64,000 nt of DNA from Bacillus sp. SD088. Its GTDB lineage: Bacteria > Bacillota > Bacilli > Bacillales > Bacillaceae_C. Numbering within the stretch: the first letter of the stretch is position 1; every line of letters starts with the position of its first letter. The DNA lies in NCBI RefSeq assembly GCF_017355205.1, contig NZ_JADIJK010000028.1, forward strand, positions 1 to 64,000, written 5' to 3'. The notes below the pieces were generated by a model. It saw only the letters and a program-made list of their open reading frames with translations, ran no database searches and was not told where the DNA came from. Of this stretch, positions 46,260 through 55,376 are shown piece after piece. Made by a program: the position numbers and the translations under genes.

Positions 46260-46412
46260 TCTTTCATGTTATGCGCTTTTATATAAATCTTTAACGATAC
46301 TCTTAAACTATAGTTTAACATTGAGAGGAAAATGAAAGTAGAGAATCTTGTTTTTTCTCCTGCCACTGTTATATGATAAGAAAGAAAATCAATAAAAAAA
46401 TTTGGTGATAGA

Positions 46413-47171
46413 ATGGAGTATCAAGTAAAATTAGAGAAGTTTGAGGGGCCGCTTGACCTTCTTTTACATTTAATTAATCGGTTGGAAATAGACATTTATG
46501 ATATTCCTATGGCTGAAATTACTGAACAATACTTGACATATGTACATGCGATGCAAGAGTTGAAATTAGATGACGCAAGTGAGTATTTAGTGATGGCGGC
46601 AACAATGCTTTCGATTAAGAGTAATATGCTCTTACCTAATCATGATCAACCTGAAGAAGATTATATATACGAAGATGAAGATCCACGTGATGAACTTGTG
46701 GAGCAGCTAATCGAATATAAAAAGTTTAAAGAGGCGTCAATTACTTTAAAAAACAAGGAAGCTGATCGAAGTCTAATGTATACAAAGCCCCCTTCGGACC
46801 TATCGGATTATACGAAGGAAATGGGTACAGAACCGATCTTGGGAGATGTAACGCTAGCAGATATGCTTGGTGCGTATCATAAATTGATACGTAGAAAGAA
46901 ATTACAAAAGCCAATGCAAACAAAAATTAGTTATCAGGAAATATCGATTGAGGATAGAATGACGGAAGTTTTGCAACAATTATCATCGCAAGTGAATCGC
47001 ATTAGTTTTTACCAGTTCTTTCCATATGAAAATAAGGAACATATGGTGATTACTTTCTTAGCCATGTTGGAATTAATGAAGCGTAATGAGATTATTGTGG
47101 AACAAACAAATATGTTCGGTGATATTTTTCTATCCTTGCGAAAGGAGCTTGTCGCTATTGGAGGAAGATAA
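46413..47171 (+). CDS. scpA: Segregation and condensation protein A
   Basis: A 252-residue kleisin that bridges the heads of the SMC dimer for chromosome segregation. The N-terminal helical domain has FEGPLDLLLHLINRLEIDIYDI (in shorter form: FEGPLDLLLHLI), and the C-terminal winged helix ends VTFLAMLELMKRNEI-like. Normal length. The start of scpB lies inside its last codons. Confidence 0.95.
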   Translation: MEYQVKLEKFEGPLDLLLHLINRLEIDIYDIPMAEITEQYLTYVHAMQELKLDDASEYLVMAATMLSIKSNMLLPNHDQPEEDYIYEDEDPRDELVEQLIEYKKFKEASITLKNKEADRSLMYTKPPSDLSDYTKEMGTEPILGDVTLADMLGAYHKLIRRKKLQKPMQTKISYQEISIEDRMTEVLQQLSSQVNRISFYQFFPYENKEHMVITFLAMLELMKRNEIIVEQTNMFGDIFLSLRKELVAIGGR

Positions 47172-47751
47172 ACAGTTAGGAATCTTAGAGAGCCTGTTGT
47201 TTGCCGCAGGGGACGAAGGCTTGTCTATCAAACAGATTGGTGAAGCCATGGGAATACCGGAAGAAAAAGCTCTCCAATTATTGGACATTCTTAAGAGTAA
47301 GTATGAGGAGGATACTACAAGAGGAGTGACAATCGTCGCCTTTGCAGAATCATACCAACTAGTAACGAAAAAAGAGTTCTCTGATTACCTTAAAAAACTT
47401 GTTGAAAGTCCGAGTGCGTCTTCTCTTTCTCAAGCAGGTCTTGAAACATTGGCTATTATCGCCTATAAACAACCCATTACAAGAGTTGAAATCGAAGGGA
47501 TTCGAGGCGTAAAAACAGAACGACCAATTCAAACGCTTATTTCCAAGGGATTGATAATGGAAGTGGGAAGAGCTGAAGGTACAGGAAGAGCCAAATTATA
47601 CGGAACAACGAGTGAGTTTCTAGATTATTTTGGGCTGAAAGATCTGCAAGAATTACCTCTACTTGAGGAAATGTCGCATGATAGCCCAGCTGAGGAAGAT
47701 GAAGCGGATTTATTCTTTTCATCTTTTAAAGAACAAATGGAGGAAGACTAA
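47158..47751 (+). CDS. scpB: Segregation and condensation protein B
   Basis: A 197-residue protein with two winged-helix domains that dimerises and binds ScpA in the SMC complex. Clear family blocks: ESLLFAAGDEGL, SQAGLETLAIIAYKQPITR and GRAKLYGTTSEFLDYFGL. TTG at 47158 lies ten bases after AAAGGAG, overlapping scpA by 14 bases; longer upstream starts lie within scpA and lack similarity. Confidence 0.94.
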   Translation: MEEDKQLGILESLLFAAGDEGLSIKQIGEAMGIPEEKALQLLDILKSKYEEDTTRGVTIVAFAESYQLVTKKEFSDYLKKLVESPSASSLSQAGLETLAIIAYKQPITRVEIEGIRGVKTERPIQTLISKGLIMEVGRAEGTGRAKLYGTTSEFLDYFGLKDLQELPLLEEMSHDSPAEEDEADLFFSSFKEQMEED

Positions 47752-47781
47752 AAAACTGTTGATAAATCAGCAGTTTTTTTT
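47751..47781 (+). terminator. Terminator of scpAB
   Basis: AAAACTGTTGA and TCAGCAGTTTT with a 4-base loop, then TTTT. Confidence 0.88.
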
Positions 47782-47790
47782 ATTTTTATC

Positions 47791-47816
47791 ATATCAAAAA
47801 ACAAAGGGCATAAACT
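47791..47816 (+). promoter_or_regulatory. Possible sigma-E promoter of the dacB operon
   Basis: ATATC (47791-47795) and CATAAACT (47809-47816). The -10 fits sigma-E, the -35 is poor, and the distance to dacB (about 138 bases) is long. dacB is a sigma-E gene in B. subtilis. Confidence 0.3.
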
Positions 47817-47953
47817 TGTACAAATAGAGTCAGCATGTAAGCAAAGGGATTCCAAAAAGAATGAGGTACGTTGTAAAAACAGTGAATGATCACATTTTAT
47901 GGATGATTTTGAAATGTTGAAAATAGTTAGATCAAGTATTGGGGAGCGAGTGA

Positions 47954-49078
47954 ATGAAAGCTAGAAAACGTTTATTGGTAGTGATTGTATTCGTCTTGAG
48001 TGTGCAGTTAGGGATACTTCCGAAAAAGACTGGAGCTGTTTCGGTAAGTGCTTCTGCAGCGGTTTTGATGGAGCAGGAAACGGGAAGAGTTTTATTTGAG
48101 CATAATGCTAATGAAACTCATCGTATTGCCTCTATTACAAAGGTAATGACAGCAATTTTAGCGATAGAATCAGGAAAAATGGATGAAACCACAACTGTCA
48201 GCAAAAGAGCCGTGTATACAGAAGGTTCCTCTGTTTATTTACAACAAGGGGAAAAAATTAAGTTAAAGGATTTGGTTTATGGATTAATGCTTCGTTCAGG
48301 AAATGATGCGGCAACAGCTATTGCAGAACAAGTTGGAGGGAGCGTAGAGGGATTTGTTTTTCTAATGAATCAAAAAGCCGCAGAGATCGGCATGACCCAT
48401 ACAATGTTTGCGAATCCACATGGTTTAGATGATCATGAAGAACATTATTCAACGGCTTATGATATGGCCTTGCTAACTCGTTATGCGATGATGAATCCTA
48501 CATTCGAAGAAATTTCAGGGACTAAATCATATACACTAAAAAGAGAAAATGGTGCACATAAATGGAGAAATAAAAATCGACTGTTAACAGAAAAATATGA
48601 GTATTGTACAGGTGGAAAAACTGGTTTTACGAAAAGGGCAGGAAGAACATTAATTACGACAGCAACGAAGGACAATAAGGATTTAATTGCTGTTACATTA
48701 GATGCTCCAGATGATTGGACAGATCACATTGCTATGTATGAGCATGGATTTAAAACATATTCGCCAAAAACGATTTTACCGAAAGGCTCACTTTCCTTAA
48801 ACATATCGGGAATGGAAGAAAAAAAATTCCTCCTTCAGGATTCGATCGTTTACCCCTTATCTGAGGAAGAGGTAGATGAGGTGCGGTTGGAATATAAGCT
48901 GTTACCAGAGAATCAATTAAAAACATTAGAGAATGGAAAGGCTGGAGTAGCGATTATGTACTTGCAAGATCAGCCCGTAAAAGAAGAAATTATTTATTTA
49001 GAAGAAAATCATAAGCAAGAAAATTGGTGGGATCACTTTAAAAATCTAATGTTTAGCAGAGCAGATGCACATGATTAA
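47954..49078 (+). CDS. dacB: Sporulation D-alanyl-D-alanine carboxypeptidase DacB
   Basis: A 374-residue low-molecular-weight penicillin-binding protein (PBP5* type). Signal peptide about 1-28. Active-site motifs: ITKVM with Ser-Ile-Thr-Lys near 59-62, SGN in LRSGNDAAT, and KTG in GGKTGFT. It lowers cortex cross-linking in the mother cell. The RBS is GGGGAG. It leads the dacB-spmA-spmB operon; the stop codon overlaps spmA. The B. subtilis neighbour ypuI is absent. Confidence 0.93.
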   Translation: MKARKRLLVVIVFVLSVQLGILPKKTGAVSVSASAAVLMEQETGRVLFEHNANETHRIASITKVMTAILAIESGKMDETTTVSKRAVYTEGSSVYLQQGEKIKLKDLVYGLMLRSGNDAATAIAEQVGGSVEGFVFLMNQKAAEIGMTHTMFANPHGLDDHEEHYSTAYDMALLTRYAMMNPTFEEISGTKSYTLKRENGAHKWRNKNRLLTEKYEYCTGGKTGFTKRAGRTLITTATKDNKDLIAVTLDAPDDWTDHIAMYEHGFKTYSPKTILPKGSLSLNISGMEEKKFLLQDSIVYPLSEEEVDEVRLEYKLLPENQLKTLENGKAGVAIMYLQDQPVKEEIIYLEENHKQENWWDHFKNLMFSRADAHD

Positions 49079-49667
49079 TTATATATGGATTGCGATGACA
49101 TTAATTGGATTGGTTTTTGCTGCGATCAACGGAACGATGAAGGAAGTCAATGAAGCGATTTTTCAATCAGCAAATGAAGCAGTTACCATCTGTATTGGAT
49201 TAATTAGTGTTCTCGTATTTTGGCTAGGCATGATGAGAATCGCACAAGAGAGTGGATTGTTAGATAAGCTATCAGCTTTATTTAAACCGATTGTCTTAAA
49301 ACTTTTCCCTGAAATTCCGCCAAATCACCCTGCAGCTGCTTATATATTATCGAATATTATTGCAAATATGCTAGGGTTAGGGAATGCCGCTACACCGTTG
49401 GGCATTAAAGCAATGGAACAATTAAAGGAATTGAACGGAGGAAAAGAGACGGCTAGTCGATCTATGATTACCTTTCTCGCCTTAAATACATCTGGGTTAA
49501 CGCTTATTCCTACTACGGTTATTTCAATCCGGATGAACTATGAATCTGTAAATCCAACAGAAATTGTTGGGCCGACCTTAATGGCAACGATTTGTGCAAC
49601 GGTTGTAGCGATTATTGTAGATCGCTACTTTTATAGACGCCGAATAAGAAAGGGCGTGAAGAAGTAA
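49071..49667 (+). CDS. spmA: Spore maturation protein A
   Basis: A 198-residue membrane protein with a nucleoside-recognition (gate) domain: helices near 3-23, 34-56, 85-105 and 140-185, with ILSNIIANMLGLGNAATPLGIKAM as the signature (quoted in short: LGLGNAATPLGIKAM). SpmA and SpmB are needed for normal spore core dehydration. ATG at 49071 matches the family start MINYIW; an ATG at 49065 is the alternative, and neither has a strong ribosome site, consistent with coupling to dacB. Confidence 0.92.
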   Translation: MINYIWIAMTLIGLVFAAINGTMKEVNEAIFQSANEAVTICIGLISVLVFWLGMMRIAQESGLLDKLSALFKPIVLKLFPEIPPNHPAAAYILSNIIANMLGLGNAATPLGIKAMEQLKELNGGKETASRSMITFLALNTSGLTLIPTTVISIRMNYESVNPTEIVGPTLMATICATVVAIIVDRYFYRRRIRKGVKK

Positions 49668-49670
49668 ACT

Positions 49671-50204
49671 ATGCAAATCATTTCTGTCATCTCCTTATGG
49701 ATTATCCCAATTATGATTGCCATCATCTTGGTTCATAGCCTTTGGAAGAAAAAACCAGCATATGAAAATTTCGTAGAGGGTGGCAAAGAAGGGATCAAGA
49801 TCGCGATTTCCATCATTCCTTTTCTCATTGGCATGTTGGTCGCAATTACTATTTTTCGAGCATCAGGGGCTCTGGAATTCTTTATTCAATTGATCCGCCC
49901 TGTCCTAGACTTTATAGGAGTTCCAGCAGAAATTATCCCTTTGGCTTTGATTCGCCCAATATCTGGAAATGCTGCATTAGGATTAATGACAGATATGGTT
50001 TCTGTCCATGGACCTGATTCATTTCTAGGCAGGATGGCTTCTATTTTACAAGGTAGTACAGACACGACTTTTTATGTGTTAACGGTCTATTTTGGCGCTG
50101 TAGGAATAAAAAAAATGGGGGATGCTTTGAAGGTGGGTTTACTTGCTGATTTAGCAGGTATTTCTGCAGCGATTCTGATTACAACAATCATGTTCAGTTC
50201 ATAA
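49671..50204 (+). CDS. spmB: Spore maturation protein B
   Basis: A 177-residue membrane protein paired with SpmA, with gate-domain motifs FVEGGKEGIKIAISIIPFL and LIRPISGNAALGLMTDM, and GSTDTTFYVLTVYFG. Helices cover most of the length. It starts three bases after the spmA stop and ends in a strong terminator. Confidence 0.93.
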   Translation: MQIISVISLWIIPIMIAIILVHSLWKKKPAYENFVEGGKEGIKIAISIIPFLIGMLVAITIFRASGALEFFIQLIRPVLDFIGVPAEIIPLALIRPISGNAALGLMTDMVSVHGPDSFLGRMASILQGSTDTTFYVLTVYFGAVGIKKMGDALKVGLLADLAGISAAILITTIMFSS

Positions 50205-50229
50205 ACTGGACATGATTGTTGTTTTTTTT
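50183..50229 (+). terminator. Terminator of dacB-spmA-spmB
   Basis: AACAATCATGTTCAGTT pairs with ACTGGACATGATTGTT, then TTTTTTTT. The left arm lies in the last spmB codons. Confidence 0.92.
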
Positions 50230-50310
50230 GAGTGTAATCAGTCCTCTTTCTTTGAATTTTAAAATATATGTGTAATAATTCTAACAGAAAAACCATGAGG
50301 TGAAGAAAAA

Positions 50311-51048
50311 ATGGAACGATTACAAAAAGTAATAGCACATGCTGGCATCGCTTCAAGAAGAAAGGCAGAAGAACTTATTATAACTGGGCGAGTAAAGGTA
50401 AATGGAAAAACAATAAAAGAGCTAGGCACGAAAGTTCTTCCTACTGATAAAATTGCAGTGGATGAAGTTCCAGTTGTGCAAGAAGAAAAAAGATACATGC
50501 TTTTTTATAAACCACGCGGAGTGATTTCAGCGGTTTCCGATGATAAAGGAAGAAAAGTGGTGACGGATTTCTTTCAAAATATAGAAGAAAGAATTTATCC
50601 TGTTGGTCGACTTGATTATGATACCTCTGGATTGTTAATCCTAACAAATGATGGAGAATTTTCTAATTTGCTTGCGCACCCTCGTTATAAAATAAAAAAG
50701 GTGTATATTGTGAAGGTGAAAGGGATTCCATCGAAGGAAGCCTTAAAAAAGCTAGAGAGAGGAGTCCATTTAGAGGATGGAAAAACGGCTCCTGCAAAAG
50801 TGAAAGTTACTTCCTTCGATAAGCGGAAGGGAACAGCGATTATCGAAGTTACTTTGCAGGAAGGAAGAAATCGGCAGGTACGAAGAATGATGGAAGCCAT
50901 TGGCCATCCTGTTATGAAATTAAAAAGAGAGCAATATGGTTTCTTGGATTTGCATGGACTAAATGCAGGTGAATCAAGAGAATTAACCTTGCATGAGGTA
51001 AAACTTTTACGTACATTAGCCCAAACGGGAAAGATAGGCCACAGATAG
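50311..51048 (+). CDS. rluB: 23S rRNA pseudouridine synthase RluB
   Basis: A 245-residue enzyme of the RsuA/RluB/E/F family. N-terminal S4 RNA-binding domain (1-60; RLQKVIAHAGIASRRKAE), then the catalytic domain with the nucleophilic Asp in VGRLDYDTSGLLILTNDG and the ending GRNRQVRRM. RluB modifies U2605-equivalent in 23S rRNA. Position before resA matches B. subtilis ypuL. Confidence 0.93.
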   Translation: MERLQKVIAHAGIASRRKAEELIITGRVKVNGKTIKELGTKVLPTDKIAVDEVPVVQEEKRYMLFYKPRGVISAVSDDKGRKVVTDFFQNIEERIYPVGRLDYDTSGLLILTNDGEFSNLLAHPRYKIKKVYIVKVKGIPSKEALKKLERGVHLEDGKTAPAKVKVTSFDKRKGTAIIEVTLQEGRNRQVRRMMEAIGHPVMKLKREQYGFLDLHGLNAGESRELTLHEVKLLRTLAQTGKIGHR

Positions 51049-51135
51049 AGGAAGTTTCACATAAACTTCAAAACCATAATGTACACAAAGGTGTATAATG
51101 ATTGTAGTGTGGATGGGCTAGGAGGGAGTATAAAG

Positions 51136-51669
51136 ATGTCAGGGAAAAAGAAAAGACGTCTCTTAATGCGGACAGTTATATTAGTGATTTTGTTTGGCGC
51201 TGTAGCATTTACCCTTTATGCAAGTTTGACAAAAGATAAAACGACCATTGCGATAGGGGAAAAGGCCCCGGATTTCGTTCTTACAGACTTGAAAGGGAAT
51301 AAGCATCAGTTGTCTGAATATAAGGGAAAGGGAGTTTTTATTAATTTTTGGGGGACTTGGTGTAAGCCTTGTAAAGTAGAAATGCCCGATATTAATGCGC
51401 AATATAATGAGTATAAGGATCAAGATGTTGTCGTTCTGGCTGTGAACATGGGCGAACCGACTTTATTAATCAATAACTTTTTAGAAAAATATGATTTTAC
51501 TTTTCCGATTTTAGAGGACAAAAATAAGGATGTAGCTGGTCTTTATAATATTTATAAACTGCCGGCGACCATTATAGTTGATGCAGATGGTGTGATTGTC
51601 GATATTGTAGAAGGTCAACTACCCGAAGGAAGAATTAAAGCCATGATGGAGCATATTACGCCGGAATAA
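51136..51669 (+). CDS. resA: ResA, membrane-bound thiol-disulfide oxidoreductase
   Basis: A 177-residue thioredoxin-fold protein anchored by one helix (10-29) and facing outward. Active site Trp-Cys76-Lys-Pro-Cys79; B. subtilis has CEPC here, so the dipeptide differs. ResA reduces the haem-binding cysteines of apocytochrome c. ATG at 51136 follows AGGAGGG. First gene of resABC, the cytochrome c maturation system II. Confidence 0.94.
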   Translation: MSGKKKRRLLMRTVILVILFGAVAFTLYASLTKDKTTIAIGEKAPDFVLTDLKGNKHQLSEYKGKGVFINFWGTWCKPCKVEMPDINAQYNEYKDQDVVVLAVNMGEPTLLINNFLEKYDFTFPILEDKNKDVAGLYNIYKLPATIIVDADGVIVDIVEGQLPEGRIKAMMEHITPE

Positions 51670-51684
51670 GGGAGTTTTAAAGGT

Positions 51685-53340
51685 ATGAAAGAAGTAAAAT
51701 GTGAATGTGGGCATATTAACCCGATCGGAACGATTCTTTGTGAATCTTGTGGACGGGCATTAACCGACCAAGCCAAAAAAGAAAAGCTACATGACATGCG
51801 TTATGAGGGGAGTGCGCGGAGATCCCAAACTTACAACCAAAAAATCATTGATAAGATATGGAATTTCTTTTCTTCGGTTAAAGTCGGCGTTTGGTTAATC
51901 GTGATTACATTAGTAATGTCATCTTTTGGCACGATTTTCCCCCAAGTTATGTACATACCGCAGAATGCGGACCCATCCACATACTATACGGAAAAGTATG
52001 GCTTCTTTGGAACCATGTATTATGTATTTGGTTTGTATGATTTGTATAGCTCGTGGTGGTACTTACTATTAATTGCTTCGATCGGCGTTTCGCTAGTTAT
52101 TTGTAGTCTTGATCGTTTTATCCCTTTATATCGGGCTTTGAGGAATCAGCGAGTTAGCCGTCATGAGGGTTTTTTAAAGCGACAAAGGCTTTATAATCGC
52201 ATTCAAGAAACAGATGAAACCAAGCGTGATTTTGAATTGATCAAACAAAGAATGAAGGAAAAGAGATATAAAATACGAGAAGAAAACGGTCAAATTTTGG
52301 CAGAAAAAGGACGGTTCTCTCGTTGGGGTCCTTATGTTAATCATATTGGTTTAATTATTTTCTTACTTGGCGCAATGTTGCGTTTTGTACCCGGAATGTA
52401 TGTGGATGAATCGATTTGGTTGCGGGAAGGGGAAAAAAAGATTATTCCAGGCACACATAAGCAATATGTGTTAGAAAATAAAAAGTTCATTCTGGAAACA
52501 TATGAGAAAGGAACGGACAAAGAAGTTTTCGATAATGCCATTGATCGAGTAGGAGGGGTTGCGAAGAACTTTCAATCAGATGTCATCCTGTACGAAAGGG
52601 ATCCCGATCAACCAGTAGGTTCTGAGGATGAATTAACAGAGAGGGAGCATAAGCAAATTCGTGTGAATGAACCTTTGAAATTCGATCATTATGCTGTATA
52701 TCAAACAGATTATAAATTAAATGAATTAAAGACTATGACGTTTGAACTTGTAAATAAAGAAACGGATGAACCCAAGGGAGAAATCACCATTGATTTATTT
52801 GAGCCTGAAAAAGAATACGATCTTGGAGATGGATATAAGGTCGAATTATTAGGATATTACCCTGATTTTTCCGGGATTGATGAGTCAGGAGAACCACAGA
52901 CTGATTCTGCGGTTCCAGATAACCCTGCCTTTATTTTTAATATGGTTTCACCTGATCATCCTGAAGGAGAAAACAGTTTTGTGGAGATTATGCGCACAAC
53001 TGAGTTGTTAGGTGAAACAGATTATAAGATGGCGTTTAAAGAAGTGACCACTCGAAATGCAACGATCTTAACCGTAAGGAAAGATTTAACCTTATGGATT
53101 CTAGCGATAGGTGGAGCAATCTTTATGATTGGCGTTATCCAAGGAGCATATTGGAATCATCGACGTATTTGGTTACAAAATAAGAATGGAAACATTTTAA
53201 TAGCTGGACACACGAACAAAAACTGGTTTGGATTAAAGCGTGAAGTAGCGACCATTATAGAAGGTAGCTCCGTGCCAGAGCCTCTTGATCAACGTGAGGA
53301 AAAAACTAAAGAGAAAGAAAGTGAGAATGCACATGTCTAA
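51685..53340 (+). CDS. resB: ResB, cytochrome c biogenesis protein (Ccs1 family)
   Basis: A 551-residue membrane protein. It has an N-terminal zinc-ribbon-like segment ([18 protein letters not shown]), three helices in the first third (about 66-86, 115-137, 216-235), a large outer domain (240-465) and a last helix (468-490). With ResC it delivers haem across the membrane for cytochrome c. The four-cysteine N-terminus is longer than in some relatives. Its end overlaps resC by eight bases. Confidence 0.92.
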   Translation: MKEVKCECGHINPIGTILCESCGRALTDQAKKEKLHDMRYEGSARRSQTYNQKIIDKIWNFFSSVKVGVWLIVITLVMSSFGTIFPQVMYIPQNADPSTYYTEKYGFFGTMYYVFGLYDLYSSWWYLLLIASIGVSLVICSLDRFIPLYRALRNQRVSRHEGFLKRQRLYNRIQETDETKRDFELIKQRMKEKRYKIREENGQILAEKGRFSRWGPYVNHIGLIIFLLGAMLRFVPGMYVDESIWLREGEKKIIPGTHKQYVLENKKFILETYEKGTDKEVFDNAIDRVGGVAKNFQSDVILYERDPDQPVGSEDELTEREHKQIRVNEPLKFDHYAVYQTDYKLNELKTMTFELVNKETDEPKGEITIDLFEPEKEYDLGDGYKVELLGYYPDFSGIDESGEPQTDSAVPDNPAFIFNMVSPDHPEGENSFVEIMRTTELLGETDYKMAFKEVTTRNATILTVRKDLTLWILAIGGAIFMIGVIQGAYWNHRRIWLQNKNGNILIAGHTNKNWFGLKREVATIIEGSSVPEPLDQREEKTKEKESENAHV

Positions 53341-54523
53341 TTTAGTACAAATAAGCGGTTATCTACTAAATATTGCCTTTGTAATGTACTTAGTGGCCGT
53401 CTTTTTCTTCGGAGGGGCCATACGGGATAAAAGAGCACGAGCAAAACAAAAGGGAACGAATATGTGGTCGAAGATTGGGATCACTATTACGATCATCGGT
53501 TTTATCGCTCAGCTAGGCTATTTTACAACTCGCTGGATTGCTGGGGGACATATCCCAATTAGTAACTTATTTGAATTCACTACATTTTTTGGCATGATGT
53601 TAGTAGGAGCTTTTATATTAATTTATTTTATTTATCGTTTGAATGTTTTAGGTTTCTTTGCATTACCGATCGCCATGCTCATCATTGCCTATGCAAGTAT
53701 GTTTCCATCGGATATTGCACCACTTATTCCCGCGTTGCAAAGTGAATGGCTAATCATCCATGTCTCAACAGCTGCGATTGGACAAGCGATTTTATCAATT
53801 AGTTTTATTGCCGGACTTATTTATCTTTTAAAGGTAGTAGATACCACAAAAAGAAGTCTTAAAGCTTTTTCTCTGGAATTTATTATGTACACATTAGTTG
53901 TCGCACTTGGTTTTATTATTATTACAACATCCTTCTCAATGGCTCATTATCAAACAGATTTCAGTTGGGTCAATCGGGAAGGGCAAACGTTGGAAGCAAA
54001 TTATCATCTGCCTGCTATTGTCGGCCCGCATGAGGCAGAGAAAATCGGCGGGACAGGTATGGAACCACTTGTGAAAATGCCTGCGCTTATTAATGCTCAA
54101 AAACTTAACACTGTTATTTGGAGTATACTAATTGGCACAATATTATATCTATTACTACGTTTGATTTTCAGAAAGAGTATTAGTGCAATATTTCAGCCAT
54201 TAACGAAAAAAGCGAATTTAGATTTAGTAGATGAGATTGGTTATCGATCTGTGCTCATTGGTTTTCCAGTATTTAGTCTTGGGGGACTTGTTTTTGCAAT
54301 GATTTGGGCACAGATTGCGTGGACACGTTTTTGGGGATGGGATCCGAAAGAGGTATTTGCGCTTATTACCTTCTTATTTTACGCAGTTTTCTTGCATTTA
54401 CGATTATCTGTAGGCTGGCATGGAGAGAAATCAGCTTGGCTTGCCGTAGTTGGATTTGCCATCATTTTATTTAATCTGATCTTTGTGAACCTCATTCTTG
54501 CTGGATTGCATTCCTATGCGTAA
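53333..54523 (+). CDS. resC: ResC, haem exporter/lyase subunit (CcsA family)
   Basis: A 396-residue multispanning protein with the haem-handling motif [12 protein letters not shown] near residue 345 and conserved histidines in [11 protein letters not shown] and [13 protein letters not shown] at 53333 overlaps the resB stop; earlier in-frame codons lie in the hydrophilic end of resB. It completes the ResBC haem-transfer machine. Confidence 0.92.
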   Translation: MSNLVQISGYLLNIAFVMYLVAVFFFGGAIRDKRARAKQKGTNMWSKIGITITIIGFIAQLGYFTTRWIAGGHIPISNLFEFTTFFGMMLVGAFILIYFIYRLNVLGFFALPIAMLIIAYASMFPSDIAPLIPALQSEWLIIHVSTAAIGQAILSISFIAGLIYLLKVVDTTKRSLKAFSLEFIMYTLVVALGFIIITTSFSMAHYQTDFSWVNREGQTLEANYHLPAIVGPHEAEKIGGTGMEPLVKMPALINAQKLNTVIWSILIGTILYLLLRLIFRKSISAIFQPLTKKANLDLVDEIGYRSVLIGFPVFSLGGLVFAMIWAQIAWTRFWGWDPKEVFALITFLFYAVFLHLRLSVGWHGEKSAWLAVVGFAIILFNLIFVNLILAGLHSYA

Positions 54524-54578
54524 AATGGAAAATGAGAGATAAAGGGTAGATCAACATACTAGAGGTATAGAAATAGTG

Positions 54579-54616
54579 AAAAAGTGCTCACACCCTCAAA
54601 AGTGCGAGCCTTTTTC
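54579..54616 (+). terminator. Terminator-like hairpin between resC and resD
   Basis: AAAAAGTGCTC and GAGCCTTTTT with minor mismatches and a T-run. It separates resABC from resDE, which in B. subtilis also have an internal promoter. Confidence 0.65.
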
Positions 54617-54662
54617 TTATCCGATGCTGCTAAACGGACAAATTACTCAGGGAGGGTACATA

Positions 54663-55376
54663 ATGAATCAGCAAGTGAAAATTCTTGTAGTAGATGATGA
54701 AGATCGTATTCGCAGGTTGCTTAGGATGTATTTGGAAAGAGAAAATTATGTGATTGAAGAAGCAGGGGATGGAAATTCCGCTCTAGAATTAGCAGTGGAA
54801 CATGATTATGATTGTATTTTGTTAGATTTAATGATGCCTGAAAAAGACGGGATTGAGGTATGCAATGAGATACGAGAGCAAAAAGATACGCCTATTATTA
54901 TGCTAACAGCCAAAGGAGAAGAAGCAAATAGAGTACAAGGGTTTGAAGTGGGAGCCGATGATTACATCGTTAAACCATTCAGTCCTCGCGAGGTAGTATT
55001 AAGAGTGAAGGCGCTCCTAAGAAGATCCTCACAAACAGGCTACAAAAGTTCAACGGCTACGGCAAGGGATATCATTGTGTACCCTTATTTATCGATTGAT
55101 CATGATGCGCATCGTGTAACAGCAAATGGTGAAGAAGTGAATTTAACACCCAAAGAGTATGAGCTGCTTCATTTCCTTGCAAAATCTCCTGACAAAGTTT
55201 TTGATCGAGAACAATTATTGAAAGAAGTATGGCAATATGAATTTTTTGGTGACTTAAGAACAGTCGATACCCATGTAAAAAGACTCCGTGAAAAATTAAA
55301 TCGAGTTTCCGAAAAAGCAGCAGCAATGATTGTTACTGTATGGGGTGTAGGCTATAAATTTGAGGCAAATGAATGA
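54663..55376 (+). CDS. resD: Response regulator ResD
   Basis: A 237-residue OmpR-type regulator. Receiver: acidic pair Asp11-Asp12, phosphorylated Asp55 in LLDLMMPEKDG, and the lysine in KPFSPRE. The winged helix ends GVGYKFE. ResDE controls respiration, nitrate/nitrite reduction and oxygen-limited growth. ATG at 54663 follows GGGAGGG; the open frame upstream includes the terminator region and is not coding. Overlaps resE by four bases. Confidence 0.94.
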   Translation: MNQQVKILVVDDEDRIRRLLRMYLERENYVIEEAGDGNSALELAVEHDYDCILLDLMMPEKDGIEVCNEIREQKDTPIIMLTAKGEEANRVQGFEVGADDYIVKPFSPREVVLRVKALLRRSSQTGYKSSTATARDIIVYPYLSIDHDAHRVTANGEEVNLTPKEYELLHFLAKSPDKVFDREQLLKEVWQYEFFGDLRTVDTHVKRLREKLNRVSEKAAAMIVTVWGVGYKFEANE